Positions 1 to 7,745 of a stretch of 16,079 nucleotides of DNA are shown here, piece by piece. Made by a program: the position numbers and the translations under genes. Every line of letters starts with the position of its first letter. Within the stretch, counting starts at the first letter, position 1. The DNA is taken from positions 1 through 16,079 of the forward strand of contig CAVQMC010000015.1 in assembly GCA_963713505.1 (NCBI GenBank), written 5' to 3'. This stretch comes from CAVQMC01 sp963713505. Its GTDB lineage: Bacteria > Bacteroidota > Ignavibacteria > Ignavibacteriales > Ignavibacteriaceae. Below the pieces are notes generated by a model, which was not told the origin of the DNA, searched no databases, and was given only the letters and a program-made list of their open reading frames with translations.

Positions 1-687
1 ACACAACAAGCACCGGTAAGTTCAAAAAGCTTAAGCAATAATGATATAACAGCATTATACGAAACCACCAAAGGCAGCTTATTGATAGGAAATGTAATGG
101 GAGGAGTCGACATATTAGATATAAAAAACAGATCATTCAGACATTACTATTCCGAAAAAAAGGTCCCGAATTCCATAGGAGGGGGAAGATCGGTTACGGT
201 ATTCCATGAAGATAAAAAGAGTATAATTTGGGCGGGAACACTAGACGGATTAAAAAGATTGGATCCAAAATTAAATTCATTTACAAATTATAATTTGAGC
301 GATCAACTGGTTAATAAAAATACAAATAATAAAAGTATTACAAGTTTACTTTTTGCTGACAATATAATTTGGATTGGTACTGCAAGAGACGGATTGTTAA
401 AGTTCAATCCTTCATCCAATTCAATAGACTCCTATACGTCAAACAACGGATTACCCGATAATATAGTTTTAGGCATCTTGCCTGATAATGCTGGTAATTT
501 ATGGTTAAGTACTAATAACGGGATATCCAGATTTAATACCAAATCTGAAATATTTAAAAGTTATGACTTCAATGACGGTTTGCAGGCAAAGGAATTTAAT
601 CAAGGTGCATATTTTAAAAGCAGAAAAGGGGAAATGTTTTTTGGAGGGAGTAAATGGTTTCAATTCATTTTACCCGGATGCAATTAA
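1..687 (+). CDS. Two-component sensor histidine kinase, periplasmic propeller part (5'-truncated, frameshifted)
   Basis: This is the sensor part of a membrane histidine kinase; the frame is already open at base 1, so the true start lies outside the window. It carries Reg_prop two-component-regulator propeller repeats, recognisable as blocks such as NDITALYET followed by LLIGNVMGGVDILD, IWAGTLDGLKRLD, IWIGTARDGLLKFN and LWLSTNNGISRFN. In this family the propeller senses a ligand in the periplasm. The reading frame is lost at an A-run at 652-654. Removing one base gives the family-typical GGSNGFNSFYPDAI in the next frame, and further single-base corrections near 725-727 and 778-783 join it to the kinase part ending at 1755. 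With three bases removed the visible gene encodes about 583 residues. I infer one gene, broken either by decay or by sequence error. Confidence 0.8.
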   Translation, partial: TQQAPVSSKSLSNNDITALYETTKGSLLIGNVMGGVDILDIKNRSFRHYYSEKKVPNSIGGGRSVTVFHEDKKSIIWAGTLDGLKRLDPKLNSFTNYNLSDQLVNKNTNNKSITSLLFADNIIWIGTARDGLLKFNPSSNSIDSYTSNNGLPDNIVLGILPDNAGNLWLSTNNGISRFNTKSEIFKSYDFNDGLQAKEFNQGAYFKSRKGEMFFGGSKWFQFILPGCN

Positions 688-783
688 AGATAATAAAAAT
701 ATCCCGCCGGTTTATCTTACCTCATTTCAAAGTTTTCGATAAAATACTTAAACTGCCTAAGGCACTTACTTCAATGAAGAACA

Positions 784-1755
784 ATTACACTTTCTTACTC
801 GCAGAATTTCTTTTCATTTGAATTTGTCGCACTGAACTATACCGCACCATTTAAGAATAAGTACGCATATTATCTGAAAGGTTTTGATAAAGCATGGCAT
901 ACAGTTACAGCTAAACAAAGATATGCCAGTTATACAAATCTTGATCCGGGAAAATATATACTTAATGTTAAAGCTTCAAACGATGACGGAATATGGAATG
1001 AAAAGGGAACTTCTATTTCTATAATAATTACACCTCCATTCTGGATGACATGGTGGTTTAGGATTCTAATTATACTGCTGGTTTTAGGTACTATAATATT
1101 TATTTATAAATACAGAGTAAACCAAATACTAAAAATTGAGAGGATGCGTGTAGGAATTGCGGCAGATCTGCACGATGAAATTGGAAGCAGTTTGGGAAGT
1201 ATAGTATTAAGAAGCAGAATTCTGCAGAACGAAGAATCCTGGACTGAAAGATCAAAGGAAGAAGTAAAACGTATTTATCATACTTCAACTCAAATAGCAT
1301 CAGTAATGCGCGATATAGTTTGGTTTGTGAACCCTGACTTCGACAAATTGGATGATATGATTCTAAGAATGAAAGACACTGTACCGGCATTATTAGGCAC
1401 GCTTCCTTATGAATTTATTTCACCGGAAGAAGTTCTTTCAACAAAACTTTCGCTGGAATTCAGAAGGAATATTTTTCTTTGTTATAAAGAAATTCTGCAT
1501 AATATTACCAAACACAGCAAGGCAACAAAAGCAGAAATTAAAGTATATATTCAAAACGGAGTTTTCTTTCTTGAGATATCTGATAACGGTACCGGATTTA
1601 ATGCAGATGCGTACTTTAACGATGATCAAATCAAAACAAGCGGCTACGGACTGAAAAATATTAAACGAAGAATAAATGCATTAGGTGGACATGTTAAGTT
1701 CGAATCATCTGCAGGCAATGGGACAAAAATTATAATTAAGATAAAAACAACGTAA
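784..1755 (+). CDS. Sensor histidine kinase, Y_Y_Y domain, membrane helix and kinase core (continuation of the gene at 1-687)
   Basis: This is the C-terminal half of the same sensor kinase. From about 784 it reads a Y_Y_Y domain (YYLKGFDKAWHT, then YTNLDPGKYILNVKASN and PPFW), a single membrane helix encoded at about 1048-1107, and a HisKA_3 dimerisation box with DLHDEIGSSL, whose histidine codon is 1171-1173. The HATPase domain follows: a helix ending EILHNITKHSKA (N box), EISDNGTGF (D box) and GYGLKNIKRRINALGG (G box). HisKA_3 kinases pair with NarL/LuxR-type regulators, and one begins 61 bp downstream at 1816. The first ATG of this segment is at 1045, but that would start inside the membrane helix and omit the Y_Y_Y domain, so it is unlikely to be a real start. 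The frame equals that of the 5' part, as expected after three single-base insertions. Confidence 0.88.
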   Translation: MTLSYSQNFFSFEFVALNYTAPFKNKYAYYLKGFDKAWHTVTAKQRYASYTNLDPGKYILNVKASNDDGIWNEKGTSISIIITPPFWMTWWFRILIILLVLGTIIFIYKYRVNQILKIERMRVGIAADLHDEIGSSLGSIVLRSRILQNEESWTERSKEEVKRIYHTSTQIASVMRDIVWFVNPDFDKLDDMILRMKDTVPALLGTLPYEFISPEEVLSTKLSLEFRRNIFLCYKEILHNITKHSKATKAEIKVYIQNGVFFLEISDNGTGFNADAYFNDDQIKTSGYGLKNIKRRINALGGHVKFESSAGNGTKIIIKIKTT

Positions 1756-1766
1756 ACACGTAGTTG
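1747..1766 (+). promoter_or_regulatory. Candidate operator, copy 1 (CAAC-N11-GTTG dyad)
   Basis: The 20-mer ACAACGTAAACACGTAGTTG overlaps the kinase stop codon and lies 49 bp before the response-regulator start. A copy with one mismatch lies at 2663-2682, before the propeller gene. Both carry CAAC and GTTG arms 11 bp apart, which suits a dimeric helix-turn-helix protein. That it binds the adjacent LuxR-type regulator is inference. Confidence 0.4.
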
Positions 1767-1815
1767 AACGATAGTGTACTCATTATTATAATGCAATAAA
1801 ATTTTACAGAAAATA

Positions 1816-2466
1816 ATGGATAAGAAAAAAGAAAATATTTCCGTTTGGATAATCGAAGATAATGAAGACTTCCGTTCCAGCCTTTCAAGTTTAATCAATA
1901 GTCTCAGCGGATTCACCTGCGACAAATCATTTGAAACCTGCGAAGATGCAATAAAATATTTAAAAGATTCAAAACCGCCTAATATTATTTTATCTGATAT
2001 AGAACTGCCGGGTATTTCAGGTATCGAAGGTATAGAGCATATTAAGGCAGTAGCCAATGAAACCGATATAGTAATGCTTACAGTGCATGATGAGCATGAT
2101 AAAGTATTTAAAGCTATTAGTGCAGGCGCTTCAGGATACTTATTAAAAACCGCAACTAATGAAGAAATTATTGAATCGCTGCATCAGGTAATGAATGGCG
2201 GCGCACCGATAAATGCAAGAATTGCACGATCAGTACTCGAAATGTTCCGTACAATAACACCGGAGAAAAAAGAATACGGATTAAGCAAGAGGGAAGAAGA
2301 GATACTGGATCTTATGGTAAAAGGATTGGCTAAACCTCAAATAGCTGAAAAAATATTTTTAAGTCCGCATACTATCGATTTCCATGTACGTAAAATATAT
2401 AAGAAGCTCCAGGTTCATTCACGGCAGGGAGCAGTAGCAAAAGCGGTGCGTGAAAAACTGGTTTAA
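1816..2466 (+). CDS. Response regulator, receiver plus LuxR/NarL-type DNA-binding domain
   Basis: This is a 216-residue cytoplasmic transcription factor of the NarL/FixJ type and the presumed partner of the kinase encoded just upstream. The receiver domain (about residues 8-125) has the acidic pair E14-D15, the phosphoacceptor D61 in ILSDIELPG, T89 in VMLTVHD and K111 in GYLLKT, so all phosphotransfer residues are present. The LuxR-type helix-turn-helix (about 155-216) reads LSKREEEILDLMVKGLAKPQ, then the recognition helix region SPHTIDFHVRKIYKKLQVHS. The ribosome-binding site before the ATG at 1816 is weak (cagaaaataATG). The gene is intact, unlike its neighbours on either side. It probably controls itself and the propeller gene at 2749 through the repeated dyad at 1747 and 2663; that link is inferred. 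Confidence 0.93.
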   Translation: MDKKKENISVWIIEDNEDFRSSLSSLINSLSGFTCDKSFETCEDAIKYLKDSKPPNIILSDIELPGISGIEGIEHIKAVANETDIVMLTVHDEHDKVFKAISAGASGYLLKTATNEEIIESLHQVMNGGAPINARIARSVLEMFRTITPEKKEYGLSKREEEILDLMVKGLAKPQIAEKIFLSPHTIDFHVRKIYKKLQVHSRQGAVAKAVREKLV

Positions 2467-2748
2467 CTTAATAATTAAATTGTTTATTAGTTTGCCCTCA
2501 AGTACAACGCGGTCATTTAAGTAAGAAATTATTTCAAAAATGATTTAATAACGGGGAATTTTCACGATCGAATAATCTATGTCCTTCCCATTGTATTTCT
2601 TAAACATGAATTAAATTTATTTGAATAATTTGTTTTCTGATAAAAATACATGATTAAAAAAAACAACGTAAACGCGTAGTTGTCAATAAATATTAATAAT
2701 ACGAATTTATTAACAATCAAAAATAATAGTTATAAAGCTGGAGATGAT
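2467..2748 (+). other. Intergenic region between regulator and propeller gene
   Basis: These 282 bp are AT-rich and hold no convincing gene. The only clear element is the dyad at 2663-2682. The ribosome-binding site of the next gene is the GGAG at 2740-2743. I see no strong intrinsic terminator after the regulator gene. Confidence 0.5.
2663..2682 (+). promoter_or_regulatory. Candidate operator, copy 2 (ACAAC-N11-GTTGT dyad)
   Basis: ACAACGTAAACGCGTAGTTG differs from the copy at 1747-1766 by one base. Including the preceding A residues, 23 of 24 bases match. Here the arms extend to ACAAC and GTTGT. It lies 66 bp before the ATG of the propeller gene, a position suited to activation or repression. 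Confidence 0.42.
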
Positions 2749-4959
2749 ATGAAAAATATTTTTATTTTTACCATCTTATTACTGGGGATAATATTTTTAC
2801 AACCAAATGAAATTTTAGCACAATGGAACCATACGGGACCGGAAGGGGGAGAAGTTAGAGCATTTTGTGAGAGCGGGAGCAATCTCTTTGCTGCACCTTA
2901 TAGCGGTGGTATTTACCGCTCAATTGATAATGGTGCCAGCTGGACAGCGATTGACAACGGCTTAACTGACATTAACATTACTGTAAACGCTCTTATCACT
3001 GACGGCACAAATATTTTTGCCGGTACATGGGGTAACGGTGTTTTTCTTTCCACAAACAATGGTGATAGTTGGGTAGACGTTAACGATACTGTGACAGCAG
3101 GGACTGCAGTCAATGCTTTTCTTGTAAACGGTACGAGTTTATTTATGGTAAGCAGCGGCGGCGGCGTTTGTCGTACTACGAATAATGGAGCTAGTTGGGA
3201 ACATATGAATAGCGGGTTATCGACCATGGATATTCGTGATATTGCTAGAATAGATACAACTATTTTTGTCGCTGCTTGGGGCTCAAATCAGGTCTTTCGA
3301 TCTACAAATAACGGTGCGACTTGGGTATTAGCCAGTAATGGAATTACAGTAACAAATGATAGTCCCCGCCTTGGGGTTAGTGGTAATACTATTTTTTTAG
3401 GACCATATACAGGTGGTATTTTCCGTTCAACTGACAATGGCGATAACTGGACACAGGTTAATAACGGATTACCGGCAAGCCTTCCTCCAGTTCGAGGATT
3501 TGCTGCCAGCGGTTCAAATATTTATGCGGCAACTAGAGGAGCAGGGATATTCCTATCAACAGATAACGGTGCAAATTGGAATGCCGTTAATTCCGGTCTT
3601 ACAACCAATAATATTGAATCAATTATTATCAGATCCAATCAAGATATATTTGCCGGCACTCAATCTAACGGTGTTTTTCGTTCGACTGACAATGGCACAA
3701 ATTGGATTGAAACTAATTCCGGTTACTTTGCTAATAATGTTAGTGCATATATTACTTTTCCAAATGGTACTGGTGGGCAGAATTTGCTGGCAGGAACGTC
3801 CGTTGGAGTTTATCAATCAACTGATAACGGATTACATTGGAGTTTCCTTGGATTGGGTGACTATACGGTTACAGGATTAGCTAAACAAGGCACAAATATT
3901 TTTGCAAGTACTATGGGAGCAGGCGCTTTTCGTTCGACAGACGGTGGTGTAAGCTGGACAGCAAGCGGATTGGCTAACTCTTTCCTTCAAACAATATACA
4001 GTAATGGAACTGATCTTTTTGCCGGTGCTGCCTTTTTCGGAGGTGCCGCTAAATCGACAGACAACGGTAATACATGGATTGTTCCTATACCAGGCTTAGC
4101 AGGTAAATGGGTGATGAGCTTTACTTCCAACAACAACTATATATTTGCCGGTGCTATGTACGGAGGAGCATTTCGCTCTGCCGATAGCGGAAGTTCCTTT
4201 ACACCAATCAATAATGGTTTAGATATTCGTGTTAGCACACTTACGGTAATGGGAGACAGTACTATTTTTGCAGGAACAGGTGATCCTAACGGGCAAGGCG
4301 CTGCAGGCGTATATCGTTCAAATAATAATGGAGATAGCTGGACCCAAGTTAATAATGGCTTACCGCCTAATGCGATGGTTTGGTCTCTTGCTGTTAGTGG
4401 TAACAATTTATTTGCTTGTACTTCTGCACCCGGCCAGGGACCTGTTGCAAATGTATACCTTACGACTGATAAAGGTGATAATTGGACTACGGTAAGTACC
4501 GGATTAATTAGTAATTATATTCAAAAATTATTTATTAACGATACAACAATTTATGCAGGAACAATAGGCAGCAGCACATGGTGGAGATCGCTTTCAGATC
4601 TAATATTGCCTGTAGAATTAACATCATTCACTGGAACTGTAATCAATGATGGCTCAGTTTTACTAAACTGGAGCACAGCAACTGAAACAAATAACAACGG
4701 ATTTGAGATTCAAAGGAGTCTGGCCTCAGAATCAGGAAATCAAAATTGGCAGAATATCTCATTTATCAATGGAATAGGAAACAGCTCTAAACCGGAAACA
4801 TATTCATTCGTAGATAAGAATGTTGGCTCCGGAACCTATAATTACCGCTTAAAACAGATTGACTTTGATGGCACATTCACATATTCAAAGACTATTGAAG
4901 TTAGATGTAAATGTTCCTTCAAAATTCGAATTAAGCCAGAACTATCCGAATCCCTTTAA
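2749..4959 (+). CDS. Secreted Asp-box (BNR-like) beta-propeller protein, frameshifted before its sorting tail
   Basis: This is a large exported protein. I place the start at ATG 2749, behind GGAG at 2740-2743, because it begins a clean signal peptide (MKNIFIFTILLLGIIFLQPN, cleavage probably at ILA-QW). An upstream TTG at 2680 in the same frame would bury that signal. The body has about 13 Asp-box repeats of the form S-T-D-N-G-x-x-W (STDNGDNWT, STDNGANWN, STDNGTNWI and others), each preceded by an IFAGT-like strand, as in BNR or photosynthesis-assembly-like propellers. A region starting LPVELTSFTG with VLLNWSTATE follows, the fibronectin-like segment usual before type IX sorting tails. The frame breaks at the TT pair 4901-4902, and the tail continues in the next frame to 5182; joined, it has about 810 residues. 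Substrate or partner unknown. Confidence 0.87.
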   Translation: MKNIFIFTILLLGIIFLQPNEILAQWNHTGPEGGEVRAFCESGSNLFAAPYSGGIYRSIDNGASWTAIDNGLTDINITVNALITDGTNIFAGTWGNGVFLSTNNGDSWVDVNDTVTAGTAVNAFLVNGTSLFMVSSGGGVCRTTNNGASWEHMNSGLSTMDIRDIARIDTTIFVAAWGSNQVFRSTNNGATWVLASNGITVTNDSPRLGVSGNTIFLGPYTGGIFRSTDNGDNWTQVNNGLPASLPPVRGFAASGSNIYAATRGAGIFLSTDNGANWNAVNSGLTTNNIESIIIRSNQDIFAGTQSNGVFRSTDNGTNWIETNSGYFANNVSAYITFPNGTGGQNLLAGTSVGVYQSTDNGLHWSFLGLGDYTVTGLAKQGTNIFASTMGAGAFRSTDGGVSWTASGLANSFLQTIYSNGTDLFAGAAFFGGAAKSTDNGNTWIVPIPGLAGKWVMSFTSNNNYIFAGAMYGGAFRSADSGSSFTPINNGLDIRVSTLTVMGDSTIFAGTGDPNGQGAAGVYRSNNNGDSWTQVNNGLPPNAMVWSLAVSGNNLFACTSAPGQGPVANVYLTTDKGDNWTTVSTGLISNYIQKLFINDTTIYAGTIGSSTWWRSLSDLILPVELTSFTGTVINDGSVLLNWSTATETNNNGFEIQRSLASESGNQNWQNISFINGIGNSSKPETYSFVDKNVGSGTYNYRLKQIDFDGTFTYSKTIEVRCKCSFKIRIKPELSESL

Positions 4960-5182
4960 CCCAGCAACTACAATTGAATTTTCAATTCCGGTAAAAGGAA
5001 ATGTTAGATTAGCAATATATAATGTACTTGGCCAGCATGTAGCGGATCTGGTAAATGGAAATATTTCCGCAGGTACACATCGAGTAAAATTCGATGCTAC
5101 AAATATTGCAAGCGGTATTTATTATTACAGATTAGAATCGAATAATAAAGTACTCATAAAGAAGATGATACTTCTCAAATAA
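4904..5182 (+). CDS. Type IX secretion C-terminal sorting domain (continuation of the propeller gene)
   Basis: This is the out-of-frame end of the gene that starts at 2749. It reads FELSQNYPNPFNPATTIEF, then VRLAIYNVLGQHVADLV, ISAGTHRVKFDAT, IASGIYYYRLES and KKMILLK. That is a textbook type A sorting domain (Por_Secre_tail/TIGR04183), recognised by the type IX machinery during outer-membrane passage. Dropping one T at 4901-4902 turns IEVRCKC into IEVDVNVPSKFELSQ and joins it smoothly to the upstream part. A separate translation start here is unlikely, since a lone tail has no signal peptide. Confidence 0.88.
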   Translation, partial: DVNVPSKFELSQNYPNPFNPATTIEFSIPVKGNVRLAIYNVLGQHVADLVNGNISAGTHRVKFDATNIASGIYYYRLESNNKVLIKKMILLK

Positions 5183-5218
5183 CAGCGCCCACATTAAAGC
5201 TTTATATAGGAAGAATTA

Positions 5219-5250
5219 AAAGGGAATAGGCTCACCGGCATATTCCCTTT
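5219..5250 (+). terminator. Conserved hairpin, copy 1: probable terminator of the propeller gene
   Basis: A perfect 10 bp stem, AAAGGGAATA paired with TATTCCCTTT, encloses a 12-base loop and is followed by a T-rich stretch. A near-identical element, loop included, lies at 6155-6186. Confidence 0.75.
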
Positions 5251-5374
5251 GTTATTTTGTACTCAAAAAATCTTCTTGAATTTTTTAATAATTATTTTCT
5301 AAAATATTAAAATTTAATTTGTTAAATAAAATAAAATAATAGTATATTTTAATAATTAATTATTTAGACAATTT

Positions 5375-5407
5375 TTTGGGAGAAGTCTAATCTACATTTT
5401 AATTTTG
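5375..5407 (+). promoter_or_regulatory. Candidate Bacteroidota-type promoter for the lipoprotein gene
   Basis: TTTG at 5375-5378 and TAATTTTG at 5400-5407 are 21 bases apart and match the -33 TTTG and -7 TAnnTTTG pattern known from Bacteroidota. The ATG at 5484 would follow after an untranslated leader of about 70 bases. The rest of the 5183-5483 gap is AT-rich and, apart from the hairpin, shows nothing else. Whether this organism uses that consensus is inferred. Confidence 0.4.
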
Positions 5408-5483
5408 GCGGAATCTTCCTTCTATAAATAAAATTTCATTAAAAATAATTATTCTTTCATTATAAAATAAAAAAGGGAGTCAT

Positions 5484-6125
5484 ATGAAAAGAAAAATTAC
5501 ATATTTCATATTTATTATTTTAACAACACTATATTATGGTTGTTCTGCTACAGCTACTTTAAGTGGAATACAAACTTCAAATAATTATCCAAATAAATTG
5601 AAAATTAAAGTAGGACTCTTCATTCCATCGGAGATAAAAGATAGATTAACAACTGTAGGTACCAGTACAATGACATGCAGTGCATGGAAAGCACAAATTT
5701 CAAGCGGAAATGGTTATAACACTGCTATTCAAAGTGGACTTTCAGCTTGCATTGAGGATGTAGAATTATCAAATAGCCCTATTAATCCAGAAATGGCAAA
5801 AAGAGAAGGTTATGATCTTTACGTTATACCGCAAATTGTAAATGAAAATGCTTCAGTTTCAGTACAAGAAAGTTTCTTGACAAATTCAATTAATTCACAA
5901 TTTCAAACTTCGTTAAATTTTAAGTTTATAAATAAGGATGGAGAAACAATTTACTCATATAGTGCAAATGGATCCGGTTTTAATAATGGAACGGGAGCCT
6001 GTGATGATATTGCACAGGTTATGAAAATGAGTATGGAAACAAGTTTAAGACAAGTAGCTGATAATCTTTCACAAAGTATTTACGGATCTGCTCAAATTCA
6101 TGATTTTGTGAATAATATTAAATAA
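5484..6125 (+). CDS. Predicted envelope lipoprotein of unknown function
   Basis: A 213-residue protein with a strong ribosome-binding site (GGGAG, 6 bases before ATG 5484). The N-terminus is a lipoprotein signal with the Cys at residue 20 in LYYGC; the tyrosines make the lipobox a relaxed one. The mature part starts with a strand IKVGLFIP, then has DLYVIPQIVNENASVSV and an amphipathic C-terminal helix (MKMSMETSLRQVADNLSQSI). This order vaguely resembles YajG or ABC-transport-auxiliary-like envelope lipoproteins, where a core sheet is followed by a final helix, but I cannot claim homology. It is a single-gene unit with its own candidate promoter and a hairpin terminator behind it. The frame is intact. 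Confidence 0.7.
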   Translation: MKRKITYFIFIILTTLYYGCSATATLSGIQTSNNYPNKLKIKVGLFIPSEIKDRLTTVGTSTMTCSAWKAQISSGNGYNTAIQSGLSACIEDVELSNSPINPEMAKREGYDLYVIPQIVNENASVSVQESFLTNSINSQFQTSLNFKFINKDGETIYSYSANGSGFNNGTGACDDIAQVMKMSMETSLRQVADNLSQSIYGSAQIHDFVNNIK

Positions 6126-6154
6126 AAATATAAATTTTACTTTTGATGAATTAA

Positions 6155-6186
6155 AAAGGGAATAGGCTCACCGGCTTATTCCCTTT
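6155..6186. terminator. Conserved hairpin, copy 2: bidirectional terminator between convergent genes
   Basis: The same 10 bp stem as at 5219-5250 (AAAGGGAATA with TATTCCCTTT) with a loop differing only in its last base. It sits between the lipoprotein stop (6125) and the end of the leftward gene (6211). It has T-rich sequence on its right and A-rich sequence on its left, so it can end transcription from both sides. Confidence 0.78.
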
Positions 6187-6210
6187 ATTAGTTTAAAAAT
6201 AAAATTTCTT

Positions 6211-6513
6211 TTATAAAGCTTTTGTCATTACTGTATAAAAATAATTGCTGCCGCCGTTGCTAATAACATAATACATTTTGTCGTTTGCCGTATCGTTAAC
6301 TACATAAAAAACATTATCCATTAAATACGGCGCTCCAAGAAGTGTGGACAATTCAGCATTTGTCGGCGGATCACTTAAAGCAGATGTTGTATTATATGAT
6401 GCCCCTTGAATTCTTATGCGACCCTTCAAATTAATTCCCCAATCTTTACCGTCAAAAGTAATACCTTCTGAGGAACTAATTATCGTCGGATTATAATTAT
6501 CCATTTTAAAAAG
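6211..6513 (-). CDS. Secreted protein of unknown function, C-terminal part (after a frameshift)
   Basis: This is the downstream half of the gene that starts at 7084. The two halves overlap in different frames and join if one base is removed from the A-run 6508-6512 (T-run on the coding strand), giving GDGSSF followed by KMDNYNPTIISSSEGITF. The joined protein has about 290 residues. The segment contains GITFDGKDWGINLKGRIRIQ and a Tyr-rich end (YYVISNGGSNYFYTVM). I recognise no family. Confidence 0.55.
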   Translation of the reverse strand, partial: LFKMDNYNPTIISSSEGITFDGKDWGINLKGRIRIQGASYNTTSALSDPPTNAELSTLLGAPYLMDNVFYVVNDTANDKMYYVISNGGSNYFYTVMTKAL

Positions 6514-7084
6514 AGGAACCATCTCCGGACCCATGATCATCGACATACAAATAAAAGTTATCTGAACTATTATTATTTTTATTAAATGTCAACTGAGAAT
6601 TACTATTAGAAAGAGTAAATTTGATTGTATCTTTAGTAATTCGTTCTCCTCCGGAATTTTCAAAATAAATTCCTCCGAAATCATCCTTAAATAATACCTG
6701 ACCGCCGTAGAAATTAATCTGGTTATACAAAAAATTATCCACACCTTCACCAAAATCAATATTATCACCAAGGCTTATATAATGATTAGGATCATCTTCA
6801 GTAGCATAAATAGAAAGTTTTGGTGCCTGAATTCTAAGAAAATCCTCATTATGTGAATTATAATATCCGGCAAAAATATCCATATCTGAATTACTCCAAT
6901 GAAGCGTATCAGCAGTTACTTTAAAATTACTTGTATTTAATTCACCGGAATTTAAAGTCAAATTTCCTTTAGAAATTGTAACATTCCCATACGGCCAGAT
7001 TGCGTTGCCGCCTTTTGTCCACCACTGTGAATATGAAACCGTTGAAAATAAAACTATAAATACTAAGAGAATAAATTTCTTCAT
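6506..7084 (-). CDS. Secreted protein of unknown function, N-terminal part, possibly fibre/adhesin-like
   Basis: The start at 7084 has GAGG eight bases upstream. A signal peptide (MKKFILLVFIVLFSTVSYSQ) is followed by WWTKGGNAIWPYGNVTIS. The opening S-Q-W-x-x-x-G-N-x-I-x-x-x-x-G-N resembles exported Bacteroidota proteins that carry tail-fibre-like beta repeats, and the rest is rich in Asn, Ser and beta-prone alternation (GNLTLNSGELNTSNF), which suggests a repetitive beta fold. It lies just beyond the terminator of the capsid operon and on the same strand, so it could be an island cargo gene or simply the neighbour. The frame breaks near 6510, in a homopolymer. Function unknown. Confidence 0.6.
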   Translation of the reverse strand: MKKFILLVFIVLFSTVSYSQWWTKGGNAIWPYGNVTISKGNLTLNSGELNTSNFKVTADTLHWSNSDMDIFAGYYNSHNEDFLRIQAPKLSIYATEDDPNHYISLGDNIDFGEGVDNFLYNQINFYGGQVLFKDDFGGIYFENSGGERITKDTIKFTLSNSNSQLTFNKNNNSSDNFYLYVDDHGSGDGSSF

Positions 7085-7107
7085 TTACTGAACCTCGAAT
7101 TGATTGG

Positions 7108-7151
7108 AAAAAAAATGCAGCGGAAAAATAAGGGAGATAAAACCGCTGCAT
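7108..7151 (-). terminator. Intrinsic terminator of the capsid operon
   Basis: ATGCAGCGG (7115-7123) pairs perfectly with CCGCTGCAT (7143-7151) around a 19-base loop. On the minus strand the stem is followed by eight T (complement of 7108-7115). It starts 6 bases after the stop of the decoration-protein gene and separates the capsid operon from the secreted-protein gene. Confidence 0.85.
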
Positions 7152-7156
7152 ATATG

Positions 7157-7492
7157 TTACGATAAGAGAACCCGGATAAGCTCGTCCGCTCCGGAAGCAG
7201 CATCCATTGCATAGCCATTTACTTCACCGGCTGAATAAGGAATTGCCTTTCCATTAGCATCAGATTGAATCTTATCTTCTTTTGAAACAGCTGCACCCGA
7301 CTTGACCAGCATAATTCCGCTGGAAACAAGCGGAGCCATTTCGCCCTGATCGGTAGTTGCATAAAGAACTCCCAATGCTTTTTTACCGTTTCCGCAGGTA
7401 TCGCCGTCAAATCCTATAAAGATATTTTTCTTATCTGAAAAATCGGAAGCTGCTTTAATTGAAGTGACTAGAACAGGCTGAGTTGTCTGCAT
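7157..7492 (-). CDS. Capsid decoration (cement) protein, DUF2190-like
   Basis: A 111-residue protein, last in the leftward capsid operon. The C-terminal half, with IQSDANGKAIPYSAGEVNGY followed by AMDAASGADELIRVLL, is the typical end of DUF2190-family proteins, which bind the outside of phage heads and stabilise them. The N-terminus (MQTTQPVLVTSIKAA) lies 20 bp behind the stop of the 71-residue gene and has AGGAG ten bases before the ATG. Position next to the capsid gene fits that role. The exact subfamily cannot be settled by eye. Confidence 0.75.
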   Translation of the reverse strand: MQTTQPVLVTSIKAASDFSDKKNIFIGFDGDTCGNGKKALGVLYATTDQGEMAPLVSSGIMLVKSGAAVSKEDKIQSDANGKAIPYSAGEVNGYAMDAASGADELIRVLLS

Positions 7493-7512
7493 AAATAATT
7501 AGCTCCTAACTA

Positions 7513-7728
7513 TTAATTTTTATTTTTCTGAGATTTATTAGAATTCTTGCCTTTAGAAGAATTATTCTTATCCGTATCAGAACCCTCAGGCTTGCTTTTA
7601 ACAGGAACCAGGAAAGCATTGAAGTTTTCTGCATCTTCTTTTGATAAAAGCGAGGCCGGGATTTTTGTTCCTTCACGGTATTTCTTCCTTTTAATTATCA
7701 GATCAGTTTTTTCTATTAGATATTCCAT
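7513..7728 (-). CDS. Small hydrophilic protein of the capsid operon
   Basis: A 71-residue protein with a good ribosome-binding site (AGAAAGGA before the ATG at 7728) and 17 bp from the capsid stop. The first half (MEYLIEKTDLIIKRKKYREG then KIPASLL) looks folded. From about residue 45 it turns into a Lys/Asn/Ser-rich, probably disordered tail (KGKNSNKSQKNKN). I do not recognise the family. Small proteins between capsid and decoration genes are often head-completion or accessory head proteins, which is only suggested by position. Confidence 0.65.
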   Translation of the reverse strand: MEYLIEKTDLIIKRKKYREGTKIPASLLSKEDAENFNAFLVPVKSKPEGSDTDKNNSSKGKNSNKSQKNKN

Positions 7729-7745
7729 TCAAAATTCCTTTCTGT

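Noticed and set aside
2680..2748. TTG 2680 as the start of the propeller protein
   Set aside because: It would put about 23 polar residues before a clear signal peptide. ATG 2749 has a GGAG site and starts the signal directly. The TTG also lies inside the dyad.
3413..3880. Long alternative frames inside the propeller gene, on both strands
   Set aside because: They are shadows produced by the repeated Asp-box codons and have no ribosome-binding site or recognisable domain.
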